NCBI GenBank assembly: GCA_964452355.1
Contig: CAYVKV010000013.1
Span: 1 to 27,378 of the forward strand
Source of the DNA: UBA1450 sp964452355
Lineage (GTDB): Bacteria; Patescibacteriota; Microgenomatia; UBA1406; GWC2-37-13
DNA: 27,378 bases
Reading direction: 5' to 3'
Made by a program: the position numbers and the translations under genes. Positions 8,796 through 16,897 of the stretch are shown here, one piece after another. Under the pieces are notes generated by a model. The model did not search any database, was not told the origin of the DNA, and worked only from the letters and a program-made list of their open reading frames with translations. Position 1 is the stretch's first letter. Every line of letters begins with the position of its first letter.

Positions 8796-9785
8796 TTATC
8801 CCAATGATTTTTTGATCGTGTATCTTTGGATATCTGCTTCAACCATCATTTTGACGAGCTCTTCAAAGGTGACTTTTGGTTTCCATCCGAGCTTCTTCGT
8901 GACTTTATCAAGTCGTCCTCTCAAATGAGGCACTTCAGCAGGTCGTTGGTATCGCGGGTCAATTTTGACATATTGTTTCCAGTCTTCAATTCCAGCAGCT
9001 TTAAATGCGGCTTCGACAAATTCGCGCACACTATGTGTCTCACCGGTTGCCACCACATAATCATCCGGTTCCTCAGCTTGAAGCATGAGATGCATCGCCT
9101 CAACATAATCTCCGGCAAATCCCCAGTCACGCTTTGGATCAAGGTTTCCCAGGTGAATATCTTCTGCAAGACCAAGCTTGATCTTTGCGATCCCATCGGT
9201 GATTTTTCGGGTGACAAACGCTATGCCTCGAAGCGGTGACTCATGATTGAAAAGTATCCCGTTTGCCGCAAACATTTTGTATGATTCGCGGAAATTTACC
9301 GTCATCCAGTATGCGTAGACTTTAGCAACTCCATACGGACTTCGTGGGTGAAATGGGGTGTTTTCATCTTGATACCCGTCGTCATTTGAAAGACCAAACA
9401 TCTCAGAAGTTGATGCTTGGTAGAACTTTGCCGTGGGAGAGAAAAATTTGATTGCATTGAGAAGCGAAAGAACTCCAAGGGCGTTTACTTCTGTCGTAAG
9501 CTTTGCTTGTTGCCATGAAGCTCCGACAAACGATTGTGCTGCGAGATTGTATACTTCGTCAGGTCGTATTGATTTTATTACATTGATAAGAGAGGATTCG
9601 TCAGTGAGATCTCCATCAACGTACTCAATCTTATCTTGGATTCCCAAATATTCGAGATTTGAGAATGTTGGATTTGAGTATCTGCGAATGAGACCATATA
9701 CTTTATAGTCTTTTTCAAGAAGAAGTTTTGCGAGATAGGGACCGTCTTGGCCTAATATTCCGGTGACGAGAGCTGATTTTTTCAT
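8796..9785 (-). CDS. gmd: GDP-mannose 4,6-dehydratase
   Basis: 329 residues of the extended short-chain dehydrogenase fold. It converts GDP-D-mannose to GDP-4-keto-6-deoxy-D-mannose, the precursor of GDP-fucose, GDP-rhamnose or GDP-perosamine. Visible motifs: TGILGQDGPYL at 8-18 (NADP-binding loop), a basic pair after strand 2 (IRRYSNP) as in NADP users, the catalytic set TSE at 126-128 with Y151 and K155 (YGVAK), NHESPLRG, FVTRKI, and the C-terminal LGWKPKVTFEELV. Length is a little under the usual 340-370. The next enzyme (epimerase/reductase or aminotransferase) is not in the window, so the final sugar is unknown. The start is the only reasonable ATG; a TATAAT lies 27 nt before it, so this mRNA should have a short leader without a Shine-Dalgarno sequence. 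Confidence 0.92.
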   Translation of the reverse strand: MKKSALVTGILGQDGPYLAKLLLEKDYKVYGLIRRYSNPTFSNLEYLGIQDKIEYVDGDLTDESSLINVIKSIRPDEVYNLAAQSFVGASWQQAKLTTEVNALGVLSLLNAIKFFSPTAKFYQASTSEMFGLSNDDGYQDENTPFHPRSPYGVAKVYAYWMTVNFRESYKMFAANGILFNHESPLRGIAFVTRKITDGIAKIKLGLAEDIHLGNLDPKRDWGFAGDYVEAMHLMLQAEEPDDYVVATGETHSVREFVEAAFKAAGIEDWKQYVKIDPRYQRPAEVPHLRGRLDKVTKKLGWKPKVTFEELVKMMVEADIQRYTIKKSLG

Positions 9786-9812
9786 GATATTGGTAAACTA
9801 CTTAATTCAATC

Positions 9813-9818
9813 ATTATA
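9813..9818 (-). promoter_or_regulatory. -10 element of gmd
   Basis: TATAAT on the minus strand, ending 27 nt before ATG 9785. The predicted leader is about 20 nt. This is one of the few genes here whose -10 is not next to the start codon. Confidence 0.45.
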
Positions 9819-9845
9819 TCAGTCTCACGCTAATTTGGAAGAGAA

Positions 9846-10805
9846 TTACTTTCTTTCGGCTACCGAAAATCTTGGACCTTCTATTGAAGCAGTTATCTCA
9901 TGTAAACTCTCAACATTAAAATCATGCCAGTCATCAAGAAATGCTATTTGGGAACCTAAATTCCCAGCCAAAAGTTGTTCTTTTGCTTCAGAAAGATGTT
10001 CACTTCGACGGATAAATACTCGAGGTATTCCAGTATTCAGTGCAAAATTTGCATCAGAACCGGAGTCGCCAAACATTGCAACTGGTGTAGGATTAATTCT
10101 TCGCATTCCTCTCATGAGCTCGACTGTATGCTCAAGTGGTTCTGGATCTGGCTTTGGTTTTTGCACCATATCTCCAGCAACAACCATATCGTAGTCTGCA
10201 GTGATTGAACCATCTGGGTGATGATGCACTAGTCCAAGCTGTCCCAATACTTCACGAGCATATGATAACGATCCTGAGGTAACAATTCCTATTGAATATC
10301 CAGCCTCATGAATCCGTCGTAATAGATCTACTGCGCCAGGAATTTCTCTTACGCCATATTCCTTTACTATCTCTACCCCCAGTGAGTTTCTTGAAGTTTC
10401 AAGAAGACGTGCCCATTGATCAAGCTGATCCTCGTTTGAAAACGAATTCCATTCACCTTTCATCCTATCAAAATCTTCTTTACGAACTCCCAGCTTTAAT
10501 ATTAAATCTTCATTTGCAGTCAGGGGGGACATATCGAGTTTATCGATATTTTTCATAAAATGCTTGACTACCTCCAATGGTCGTATACCTACACCGGGTC
10601 GTTCTTCATCGGTGATGAATCGTGCCTCAGGATCTGAATCTTCAAACTGTTTCCATACTACTCCCCACGGTGCAAGAAGCGCGTTCCATGTTCGAGCCAT
10701 AATATGATCTTCTGCATCATGTAAAGTATCATCGCAGTCGACCATTACCATTGGTTTTTCGGTATATAATGGAAGAGCTGGAGGATAAAAAGTTTTTGGA
10801 TCCAT
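9846..10805 (-). CDS. HAD-superfamily hydrolase (subfamily IA-like phosphatase)
   Basis: About 319 residues from MDPKTFYPPALP. All four HAD motifs are visible: motif I MVDCDDTLHD (nucleophile and acid Asp pair), motif II IVTSGS, motif III the Lys in VQKPKPDPEP, and motif IV FGDSGSDANFA with the metal-binding Asp. The cap between motifs I and II is long (about 150 residues) and helical, with WNSFSNEDQLDQW. The family removes phosphate from small molecules, often sugar phosphates; the substrate is not predictable. It lies divergent to the MDR-type dehydrogenase, with which it may share regulation. The first ATG of the frame at 10892 would overlap that gene's promoter and start, so I use 10805; extra N-terminal residues there look non-homologous. 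Confidence 0.85.
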   Translation of the reverse strand: MDPKTFYPPALPLYTEKPMVMVDCDDTLHDAEDHIMARTWNALLAPWGVVWKQFEDSDPEARFITDEERPGVGIRPLEVVKHFMKNIDKLDMSPLTANEDLILKLGVRKEDFDRMKGEWNSFSNEDQLDQWARLLETSRNSLGVEIVKEYGVREIPGAVDLLRRIHEAGYSIGIVTSGSLSYAREVLGQLGLVHHHPDGSITADYDMVVAGDMVQKPKPDPEPLEHTVELMRGMRRINPTPVAMFGDSGSDANFALNTGIPRVFIRRSEHLSEAKEQLLAGNLGSQIAFLDDWHDFNVESLHEITASIEGPRFSVAERK

Positions 10806-10851
10806 AGTGAAGAAATTTAAATAATATCTAAAGCCTATAGTACCAAATAAT

Positions 10852-10893
10852 CTTGACAAAGTCAAGTATGATAGTATATGATTATGAATCATA
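10852..10893 (+). promoter_or_regulatory. Promoter with two dyads upstream of the MDR-like gene
   Basis: TTGACA (10853-10858), an 18 nt spacer and TATGAT (10877-10882) form the best -35/-10 pair in the window. Two perfect inverted repeats cover it. The first is CTTGAC-AAA-GTCAAG (10852-10866), over the -35. The second has 7 nt arms, TATGATT and AATCATA, around ATG (10877-10893), over the -10 and +1. Their centres are 26 nt apart. This fits an operator, but no regulator gene is adjacent. Confidence 0.5.
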
Positions 10894-10895
10894 AT

Positions 10896-12317
10896 ATGGC
10901 AACTGAAGCATCACGAATCGGTTTTTTAGACGTTCAAATTTACGAAAATGGACGGAGATCTGCCCATGTAGATTTTTCTCATACTGAAGTTGAGTATCAG
11001 AGAAATCCACCACCTGGAGTAGGAATTGTCCAGATGAGACAATGGGGGTCGTGCACAAGCGAAATTGGCTACTACATGGGGAGTGGAAATGCACCTTCGA
11101 GGTTTATGCAAGACTCTGCAAATGAACATAAGCTGAATCAATATTTACCTCGTACTCTTGCAGCAGGATTTACGAGCGATCCTGCAGACATTCAAAGAAT
11201 CATGGTTGGTGCACCATTTCATGAAGGGTGGGGGATCATTGAAGACCTGCTTGAAGACCACCAGCGACCCAACGTACCAGTACAAATGTATGTACCAACA
11301 AACGGCTCTGGACCGGTACATCTTGAGCGCCGAATTGTACCAATGAATTTCCAATCAGGTTTTCGCCCAGGAAGTATGGCGGTTCTCAATCCAGCGTATT
11401 TATGCGACTGGCATTCGAGTGCAGAGCATATTGATGCAAATACTGGATGGCCAGAACAATGTAATAGAAATACTCATCCCCATGGAAACTTACCCAAAGC
11501 AACTCGAGGGCATACCGAAGCAATTGGAACTGCAACTTCAGGAAAAATGCCTATGATGCTCGATTCACTCACGCCCATTTCTCCCGATCTTGAAGCATTT
11601 ATTATGGCAGATCCTCATCGTCGTGGGATTCTTGCGACAAGTACTGAACCACTTGCGTGTGTATACCAAGCTCACGGATCTTTACTCATGAACGGTGAAA
11701 TTCCAAAGAGTGTTGCTGTTATTGGAGACGGACCCAACTCTTTGTTAATGATGCAGTTTTATCAAATGTTTGCTCCTGAGGCTAAGATTGTTGTTGTAGG
11801 GAAAAACCGCGAAAAACTTGATGCAATACAACGAGTTAATCCCAATCAAATCAGAACAGTAATAACAGGTGGAGGGTTCGAGAAAGAAGGGTATGATGAT
11901 TTATCATATGCGCTAACTGAAGCAACTGGAACTGATCGGGCTGATTTAGTTATTCCTACTGTTGCCTTACCAAGGGAGACTATTGAGCCATTTATAAAAG
12001 ACGATGGAATGGTTATTTGGTGGGCTGCAAGTATTTCGGAAAATGTAACAACCCCTTCAGGACCAAAAGCGAGGGGATATCGTGAGCGCTATTCATATGG
12101 TGGAGCTCCTCGATCAGAACATTCAGCAGTTGCTGGATACGAATGGCTATTGAAAGAAAGACCTGATGCGCTTGAACCTTTATTTGACTATCCTGGAATC
12201 TATCATTCTGAAATGAACCAAAAAGGTGCATCTGATGTGCAGGAGTGGCTTAATAACAGAGGGAGATTTATTCATCCTGAAAATGGATTGTCAGCAAAGC
12301 TCGTTGTAAGCGTGTAA
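10896..12317 (+). CDS. Medium-chain dehydrogenase/reductase-like protein
   Basis: About 473 residues. The C-terminal half has the MDR pattern: TSTEPLACVYQAH (family EPLACxxxA before the cofactor domain), then the Rossmann fold VAVIGDGPNSLLMMQFYQ and a following strand IVVVGKNREKL. Next come ADLVIPTVAL and a DDGMVIWWA segment where MDR enzymes have their later Rossmann strands. The N-terminal 200 residues are a GroES-like candidate but diverged, with Cys in RQWGSCTSEIG; I cannot assign the usual catalytic zinc ligands. An oxidoreductase acting on a sugar or polyol is inferred from the fold and from neighbouring sugar enzymes. Length exceeds the usual 340-380. The start is set at 10896 because the best promoter puts +1 near 10889; in-frame ATGs at 10878 and 10884 are alternatives. 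Confidence 0.65.
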   Translation: MATEASRIGFLDVQIYENGRRSAHVDFSHTEVEYQRNPPPGVGIVQMRQWGSCTSEIGYYMGSGNAPSRFMQDSANEHKLNQYLPRTLAAGFTSDPADIQRIMVGAPFHEGWGIIEDLLEDHQRPNVPVQMYVPTNGSGPVHLERRIVPMNFQSGFRPGSMAVLNPAYLCDWHSSAEHIDANTGWPEQCNRNTHPHGNLPKATRGHTEAIGTATSGKMPMMLDSLTPISPDLEAFIMADPHRRGILATSTEPLACVYQAHGSLLMNGEIPKSVAVIGDGPNSLLMMQFYQMFAPEAKIVVVGKNREKLDAIQRVNPNQIRTVITGGGFEKEGYDDLSYALTEATGTDRADLVIPTVALPRETIEPFIKDDGMVIWWAASISENVTTPSGPKARGYRERYSYGGAPRSEHSAVAGYEWLLKERPDALEPLFDYPGIYHSEMNQKGASDVQEWLNNRGRFIHPENGLSAKLVVSV

Positions 12318-12319
12318 TT

Positions 12320-13222
12320 TTAGCTTTTCGCAAACCTTAATGCTGCACGAACAGGCTCTTCTCTTGGCGACACAAATTTAACTTCCTTATTCCACTTATG
12401 GACTCGTTTCGTTAACTCTTCAAGCAGGGGGTAATCCATGGTAAACATCCCACCGACCATCACAACTTTTAATAGCCCTTTTATTTTGCAGCGTTTTGCT
12501 GCTGTTTTTATTGAAAGATTCACTTCATCAATCATCTTGTGAAGAATTTTGTATGCGACCTTATCACCATTCTTTGCAGCTTCAATGACATACGGCGCAA
12601 GCGATGCAATACGAGGACTATCGGTCGAATTTCTAACGACTAATGAAATATCCTCAAATGAATCAAGTTGAAATGCCTCAATGATATTCTCTAGAAGGAC
12701 AGTTTTTGGACCCCTTCCGTCATATGCACGAGTTGCGGCAATAATGGCTTTTACCCCCAGTTCATATCCACCGGTTTCACCTAAAAGATGATTCCAACCG
12801 CTTACCAACACTTCATTCCCATCGGGATCAACCCCCCATGCTGCAGAACCTGTTCCTGCGATAATGACTATTCCGTCACCTTTGGGAAGCCCTGAGTAAA
12901 GTGCAATGCGCAAATCATGATCAACAACAATAGAATCTGCAGATTTTAATGCAGGGGAGAGCTTGAGTCGTTTCTGAATCTCTCGGAGCATGGCAGGCTT
13001 TCCTCCAGCCATTCCAATATAAATTTTGGCAAAATCCGGAGATTTAACATCAAAAACAGCATTATTTATAGCCGATATGATATTTTCTACCGTTCGAAGT
13101 GGCCCAACGGAGAGGGGATTTGCTGCACCAGATACACCCCGTCCAATAATTTTTCCACTCTCATCTGATGCAAGTGCAACCGTTTTTGTTCCGCCACAGT
13201 CAAGTCCGACGTATATTTTCAT
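12320..13222 (-). CDS. BadF/BadG-type sugar kinase, probably (N-acetyl)glucosamine kinase
   Basis: About 300 residues of the actin-like ATPase fold. The N-terminus MKIYVGLDCGGTKTVALA is the phosphate-1 loop with its Asp. SGAANPLSVG matches the sugar-contact segment of GlcNAc kinases. VVDHDLRIAL and IVIIAGTGSAAWG form the connect and phosphate-2 regions, and VVMVGGMF is the adenosine segment. The family phosphorylates N-acetylglucosamine or glucosamine at O6. With nagB at 18154 this gives a route to fructose 6-phosphate; no deacetylase (NagA) is in the window, so glucosamine itself may be the substrate or nagA lies elsewhere. It begins 13 nt after the transaldolase stop on the same strand, so the two are an operon. 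The in-frame ATG at 13267 lies inside transaldolase and is not used. Confidence 0.85.
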   Translation of the reverse strand: MKIYVGLDCGGTKTVALASDESGKIIGRGVSGAANPLSVGPLRTVENIISAINNAVFDVKSPDFAKIYIGMAGGKPAMLREIQKRLKLSPALKSADSIVVDHDLRIALYSGLPKGDGIVIIAGTGSAAWGVDPDGNEVLVSGWNHLLGETGGYELGVKAIIAATRAYDGRGPKTVLLENIIEAFQLDSFEDISLVVRNSTDSPRIASLAPYVIEAAKNGDKVAYKILHKMIDEVNLSIKTAAKRCKIKGLLKVVMVGGMFTMDYPLLEELTKRVHKWNKEVKFVSPREEPVRAALRFAKS

Positions 13223-13235
13223 AATATTTGATGAA

Positions 13236-14117
13236 CTACTCCAACAAACTATTCCAGTCTGCAGCAAACTTCTTCAAACCTGCGTCAAGAAGCGTGCCTT
13301 CTGATTGTAGAATATCATATTCTGAGATATTTTCTTTCAATGCAAGTTCTTGATATTCAATTTCCGTGAGCCCTTTTCGATCAACAACATAATCTGCACC
13401 TGGAATTTTCTTTCCTTCAGCAATCCATTGTTCGATAGTCGTCAGAGGAATGGTAAGGATATCTGCGCCAAGTGCTAAAGATGCATACAAATGATCCATT
13501 GTTCGGATTGATGCAGCAAGAATTTTTACATGATTTGTATCAACATTTCGCTCTTGGTTAAATGCATCGTACATCTTTCGAATATTGCGAACCAAATCAA
13601 TCCCTGCATATCCCCGATCATCCCACCGTCCCATAAAAGGTGAAATAAACGCTGGCTCTTTTGTATCTTTAGTTGCTACATACACTGCCGCCGCTTGAAC
13701 TTGGTCAAAAACGAGGGTCATGTTGACACGTCCTCCTCGCACGACAAATTCCTGAGCCGCTCGTACCCCTGCGTTTGTTGTGGGGAACTTGATATTGATA
13801 TTTGAGGTCCATGCGGACATACTTTCAGCTTGTCGGAGCAGATCTTCCCACGTTGAATCCCAACTCGCATTGACTTCAACAGAAAGCGGTCCGTCCATTT
13901 CCTCTCTGATTTCGAGGATGATTTTTTTATAAATATCCAAAAGTTCCGGTTCACTGAACTTTTTTCCATCAGTTAAAAATTTTGATACTTCGGGATTTTT
14001 AACAACAAGTGACGGGTTGGTGGTTTGACCATCAACTTTTCCAAGCAGGTTTATTGCTTTTCTTGTCTCTGACGGATCACCGGAGTCAAGAAAAACCATT
14101 GGGGTAGTGTTTGACAT
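13236..14117 (-). CDS. tal: Transaldolase
   Basis: About 293 residues of a TIM barrel. It moves a dihydroxyacetone unit between fructose 6-phosphate and erythrose 4-phosphate, giving sedoheptulose 7-phosphate and glyceraldehyde 3-phosphate, in the cytoplasm. Motifs: FLDSGDPSETRK with the catalytic Asp, GQTTNPSLV, SVEVNAS, the Schiff-base Lys in INIKFPTTNAG, NMTLVFDQVQA, and ISPFMGRWDDRG. The start at MSNTTPMVFLDSG is preferred to the ATG at 14141 because a TACAAT -10 lies 7 nt before 14117. It is cotranscribed with the kinase downstream and divergent from the hexokinase homologue. Transaldolase supplies pentose and erythrose phosphates in cells lacking an oxidative pentose branch, as is common in Patescibacteria. 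Confidence 0.92.
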   Translation of the reverse strand: MSNTTPMVFLDSGDPSETRKAINLLGKVDGQTTNPSLVVKNPEVSKFLTDGKKFSEPELLDIYKKIILEIREEMDGPLSVEVNASWDSTWEDLLRQAESMSAWTSNINIKFPTTNAGVRAAQEFVVRGGRVNMTLVFDQVQAAAVYVATKDTKEPAFISPFMGRWDDRGYAGIDLVRNIRKMYDAFNQERNVDTNHVKILAASIRTMDHLYASLALGADILTIPLTTIEQWIAEGKKIPGADYVVDRKGLTEIEYQELALKENISEYDILQSEGTLLDAGLKKFAADWNSLLE

Positions 14118-14130
14118 GAATAATATTGTA
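14118..14130 (-). promoter_or_regulatory. -10 element of transaldolase-kinase operon, leaderless type
   Basis: TACAAT (14130-14125 on the minus strand) lies 7 nt before ATG 14117, which supports that start. No strong -35 is seen. Confidence 0.5.
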
Positions 14131-14166
14131 ACATAAGACAAGTATGATACGGTAATAATGTAGGTA

Positions 14167-14172
14167 TATAAT
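14167..14172 (+). promoter_or_regulatory. -10 element of hexokinase homologue
   Basis: TATAAT, 22 nt before ATG 14195. It predicts a leader of about 15 nt with no Shine-Dalgarno sequence. Confidence 0.45.
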
Positions 14173-14194
14173 AAATTAATAAACGTATCTCAAT

Positions 14195-15268
14195 ATGGAC
14201 ATAAATACCCTCCAATCAATAAAATATCGTTTTATTCAAGAACTTACTTCCGGGAAACAGAGTCAAAAAACCTGCCTTCCATTTATCAGACATCAGCTTT
14301 CAGAACATTCCATAACCTGCGTTGATGAGCTCTTTCAAGTGATGGTTGTTGGGGGAAGTTTTTATCAGAAAGCTCTGATGAAAAAAACCAATAAGGGGAT
14401 TGAGATGATCTCACACCAAGAAGGTTCTCAGCCACCGTTTCTATCTGAACAAGCCTTGATGGACTTTCTCTCTGAACATATTGATCCACAAGTGAAAACG
14501 GTAGCGCTCAACTTTGCGTATCCAATGACGCCCATTAATCGTGATGGACGACTTGATGGGCGACTTGTTTCCGGATCGAAAGAAAATACCTTTGAAGGAC
14601 TCGTGGGTCAGATGGTGGGGGAGCGGATTGAGTATTTTTTTGAAAAAAATCTTAATCGGCAGATTATGGTTTCTGCAGCAAATGATACCATCTGCCTCCT
14701 TCTTTCTGGCTTGATGAATCAATCATGGAATAATCTTGCTGCCGGCATTGTCGGAACCGGCTTGAACTTTGCATTATTCCTTGATGAATTTACAACGATA
14801 AACCTTGAAGCTGCTGAGTTTGATAAATTCGAGCAGTCTGAGGCAGGAAAAATCATTGACAAAGCATCGGTTGCGCCTGGATCAGCCCTCATTGAAAAGG
14901 AAGTATCAGGAGCATACTTATACCATCATTTTAATATTGCCGCAGAAAAACTAAACTTCGCGATCGATAAGATCACCTCAACCAAAGAAATTGATGATTA
15001 TGCAAAAAATGAGAATCATGAACTTTCTGAACTTGCACAAAATACACTTCACCATTCGGCAGCATTTACGGCAATCCTGATCGCAGGAATCCTTGAGTTT
15101 TGTGACCGCGATTTGACCTTTATCATGCAAGGCAGTTTGTTTTGGAAAGGATATCGATACAAAGAAACGGTTGATGAAATCGTCAAAAAACTTGCGCCAA
15201 ACCATCATGCTTCATACAAACAAATCAAACACAGCGATCTTTACGGCGCGGCAAAATTGGTGGGATAA
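14195..15268 (+). CDS. Eukaryotic-type hexokinase family protein
   Basis: 357 residues. The order of motifs follows hexokinase: VVGGSFYQKALMKK (48-64, phosphate-1 region), LNFAYPMTPINRDG (sugar-domain FSFP-like), VSGSKENTFEG (the TKGF region), AANDTICLLLSG with D164 as catalytic base, GIVGTGLN (186-191), NLEAAEFDKF with E205, APGSALIEKEVSGAYL (228-242, family NPGxxxxExxxSGxYL), MQGSLFWK (adenosine loop) and LYGAAKLVG. It would phosphorylate a hexose at O6 in the cytoplasm. It is about 100 residues shorter than fungal or animal hexokinase halves. The aspartate of the usual DLGGT is Val51 here, so ATP/metal handling may differ or activity may be lost. It is divergent from transaldolase. Confidence in the family is good; the substrate is unknown. 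Confidence 0.78.
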   Translation: MDINTLQSIKYRFIQELTSGKQSQKTCLPFIRHQLSEHSITCVDELFQVMVVGGSFYQKALMKKTNKGIEMISHQEGSQPPFLSEQALMDFLSEHIDPQVKTVALNFAYPMTPINRDGRLDGRLVSGSKENTFEGLVGQMVGERIEYFFEKNLNRQIMVSAANDTICLLLSGLMNQSWNNLAAGIVGTGLNFALFLDEFTTINLEAAEFDKFEQSEAGKIIDKASVAPGSALIEKEVSGAYLYHHFNIAAEKLNFAIDKITSTKEIDDYAKNENHELSELAQNTLHHSAAFTAILIAGILEFCDRDLTFIMQGSLFWKGYRYKETVDEIVKKLAPNHHASYKQIKHSDLYGAAKLVG

Positions 15269-15329
15269 TTTTCCAGATAGATATACACATGGAATACTCT
15301 TAATTCGCATTGTTAAGTAAAATACATAA

Positions 15330-15340
15330 TATAATTAAGT
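15330..15340 (+). promoter_or_regulatory. -10 element of GT4 gene, leaderless type
   Basis: TATAAT (15330-15335) ends 5 nt before ATG 15341. A second match, CATAAT, overlaps at 15325-15330. TTGTTA at 15310 is spaced too closely (14 nt) to be a good -35. Confidence 0.5.
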
Positions 15341-16876
15341 ATGGTCGAAAGACTGCCACCTTATATTCATATTACTGAAAAGCTTCTTCATGAATCTGCA
15401 CTGGCTTCTGCAAGAGAATATACAGGTCTCTCGTACCACGAAACGGGTTTTGGAGCTGTGGGTGGAGGAACAATTCCTGCAGTCTGGAATGAAGCCCTCA
15501 ATGCCCAGCAAATAGCGCACACTATACTCGATACTCCAAATCCCATAGACGGATATATTCATAAAGGAGCAGCATTTCCTTTTGAAACATTACTCTATGA
15601 TGTTCCGCGATATCCCAACAAGAAAGTTATGACATGGGCCGATATGATACCCGCATATGAAAATGATCTTGTATGGATGGATCGACACACAGAACAACAA
15701 AGTCAACCTGGAAGACACTTATCTTTTTTACATCACACCGTCAGTGTTGCGATGGAAGCTAGCCTGAGAGCTCAACTCCTAAATAATGCAGATAGAGTAG
15801 TTGCTATGAGATATCATTCGCAGTTACTCCCAACCACAGCGCTACTAACTCCGGATTATTTTGCTGCAACATATGGCTCAATTTCACCAAATGACAAAAG
15901 ATATAATCCTGAAACGGCATATCTCTGGAATATTCAGCAAGAAGCAGTGCAACATGGAGATGTGCATTTCATATCGACAGATCCTGAACGTGTTGCAACA
16001 ATTCAAGCTGTATCAGATGTTGGTTGGCTTACTTCAGGAGAGGCGGAAGATCGTTTTGTCACGATTCCAATCCCCATTGATACCGAAAAGTTCAAACCAG
16101 ATCCTAGCGGAAATCAAAGAGCTGAGCAAATTCGAAATTTGAATTTGTTAAGTGAATTCAATCTTGACCCGAACAAAAGATATATAGGGACTGTCAGCAG
16201 AAGAGATCATGAAAAAAACATTTGGGACCTAGTAAAGGCATATGGCCAATTTGCGAGAAATATGCGAGAAAGTGAATTAACTGAACTTCCTGATTTACTC
16301 ATCATTGGTGGTCCGACAAATAAAACTGGAGTCGCCGAAAAAGAGAAAAGCATGCAGGAATTTTTGCACGAATTACCATTATATATACGAAGTAAAATTC
16401 ACATTTCACACTCGCCTCGCCCACACGAAGATGTAGTTCACATATTCGACATGGAGATATATCCATCATGGGAAGAATCATTCAATATTTCCGCAAAAGA
16501 AGCATCTGCAGCAGGCAAAGCAGTAGCACTTTCAACTCAAGCGTCAGGCCACCGTGGAACAAATACACAAGATACTGCTATATGGTTTACTCCATTGCCA
16601 CTTGATGATAGCCTTGGCAATTACGTTAGCTATCAACATGTTTTTCAATCTGCAATACACTTGCAAAGAGCATTTCAACCAGGTTCTACCCAACTCTCGA
16701 GGGAGTCACGAAAAATACTAGACATTGCCAGAGAAGGATACAACTATGTAATGCAGAATTTCTCATCAGGGAGGATTCTTGAGCAAACATTGAGAATTCT
16801 TGATGCTAAATTTCCAGGATTTTTCACCCCCGACGAATACAATGGAGTCTATCCTGGTATTCAAATACCTGCATAA
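15341..16876 (+). CDS. Family 4 (GT-B) glycosyltransferase
   Basis: 511 residues, no membrane helix. The C-terminal GT-B domain is clear: TIPIPIDTEKFKPD at the domain join, YIGTVSRRDHEKNIWDLVKAY, LLIIGGP, and the donor-binding EX7E motif in SWEESFNISAKEASAAGKAV (the two Glu near 378 and 386). The N-terminal acceptor domain has an early GGGTIPAVWN segment in place of the usual glycine-rich loop. The family is retaining and uses NDP-sugars. The next gene, 22 nt away, is an (alpha/alpha)6 glycosidase, so the pair may make and break the same alpha-glucoside or mannoside; that is inference. At 511 residues it is longer than the usual 350-420, mostly in the N-terminal half. Own -10 directly before the ATG. 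Confidence 0.8.
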   Translation: MVERLPPYIHITEKLLHESALASAREYTGLSYHETGFGAVGGGTIPAVWNEALNAQQIAHTILDTPNPIDGYIHKGAAFPFETLLYDVPRYPNKKVMTWADMIPAYENDLVWMDRHTEQQSQPGRHLSFLHHTVSVAMEASLRAQLLNNADRVVAMRYHSQLLPTTALLTPDYFAATYGSISPNDKRYNPETAYLWNIQQEAVQHGDVHFISTDPERVATIQAVSDVGWLTSGEAEDRFVTIPIPIDTEKFKPDPSGNQRAEQIRNLNLLSEFNLDPNKRYIGTVSRRDHEKNIWDLVKAYGQFARNMRESELTELPDLLIIGGPTNKTGVAEKEKSMQEFLHELPLYIRSKIHISHSPRPHEDVVHIFDMEIYPSWEESFNISAKEASAAGKAVALSTQASGHRGTNTQDTAIWFTPLPLDDSLGNYVSYQHVFQSAIHLQRAFQPGSTQLSRESRKILDIAREGYNYVMQNFSSGRILEQTLRILDAKFPGFFTPDEYNGVYPGIQIPA

Positions 16877-16887
16877 ATTTGATACAC

Positions 16888-16897
16888 TACAATATAT
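16888..16897 (+). promoter_or_regulatory. -10 element of glycosidase gene, leaderless type
   Basis: TACAAT (16888-16893) lies 4 nt before ATG 16898. TACACT at 16883-16888 is an alternative. The gene may also be read through from the GT4 gene. Confidence 0.4.

Noticed and set aside
10806..10892. N-terminal extension of the HAD phosphatase to ATG 10892
   Set aside because: It crosses the consensus promoter and start of the divergent MDR-like gene; MDPKTF at 10805 starts just before the HAD core.
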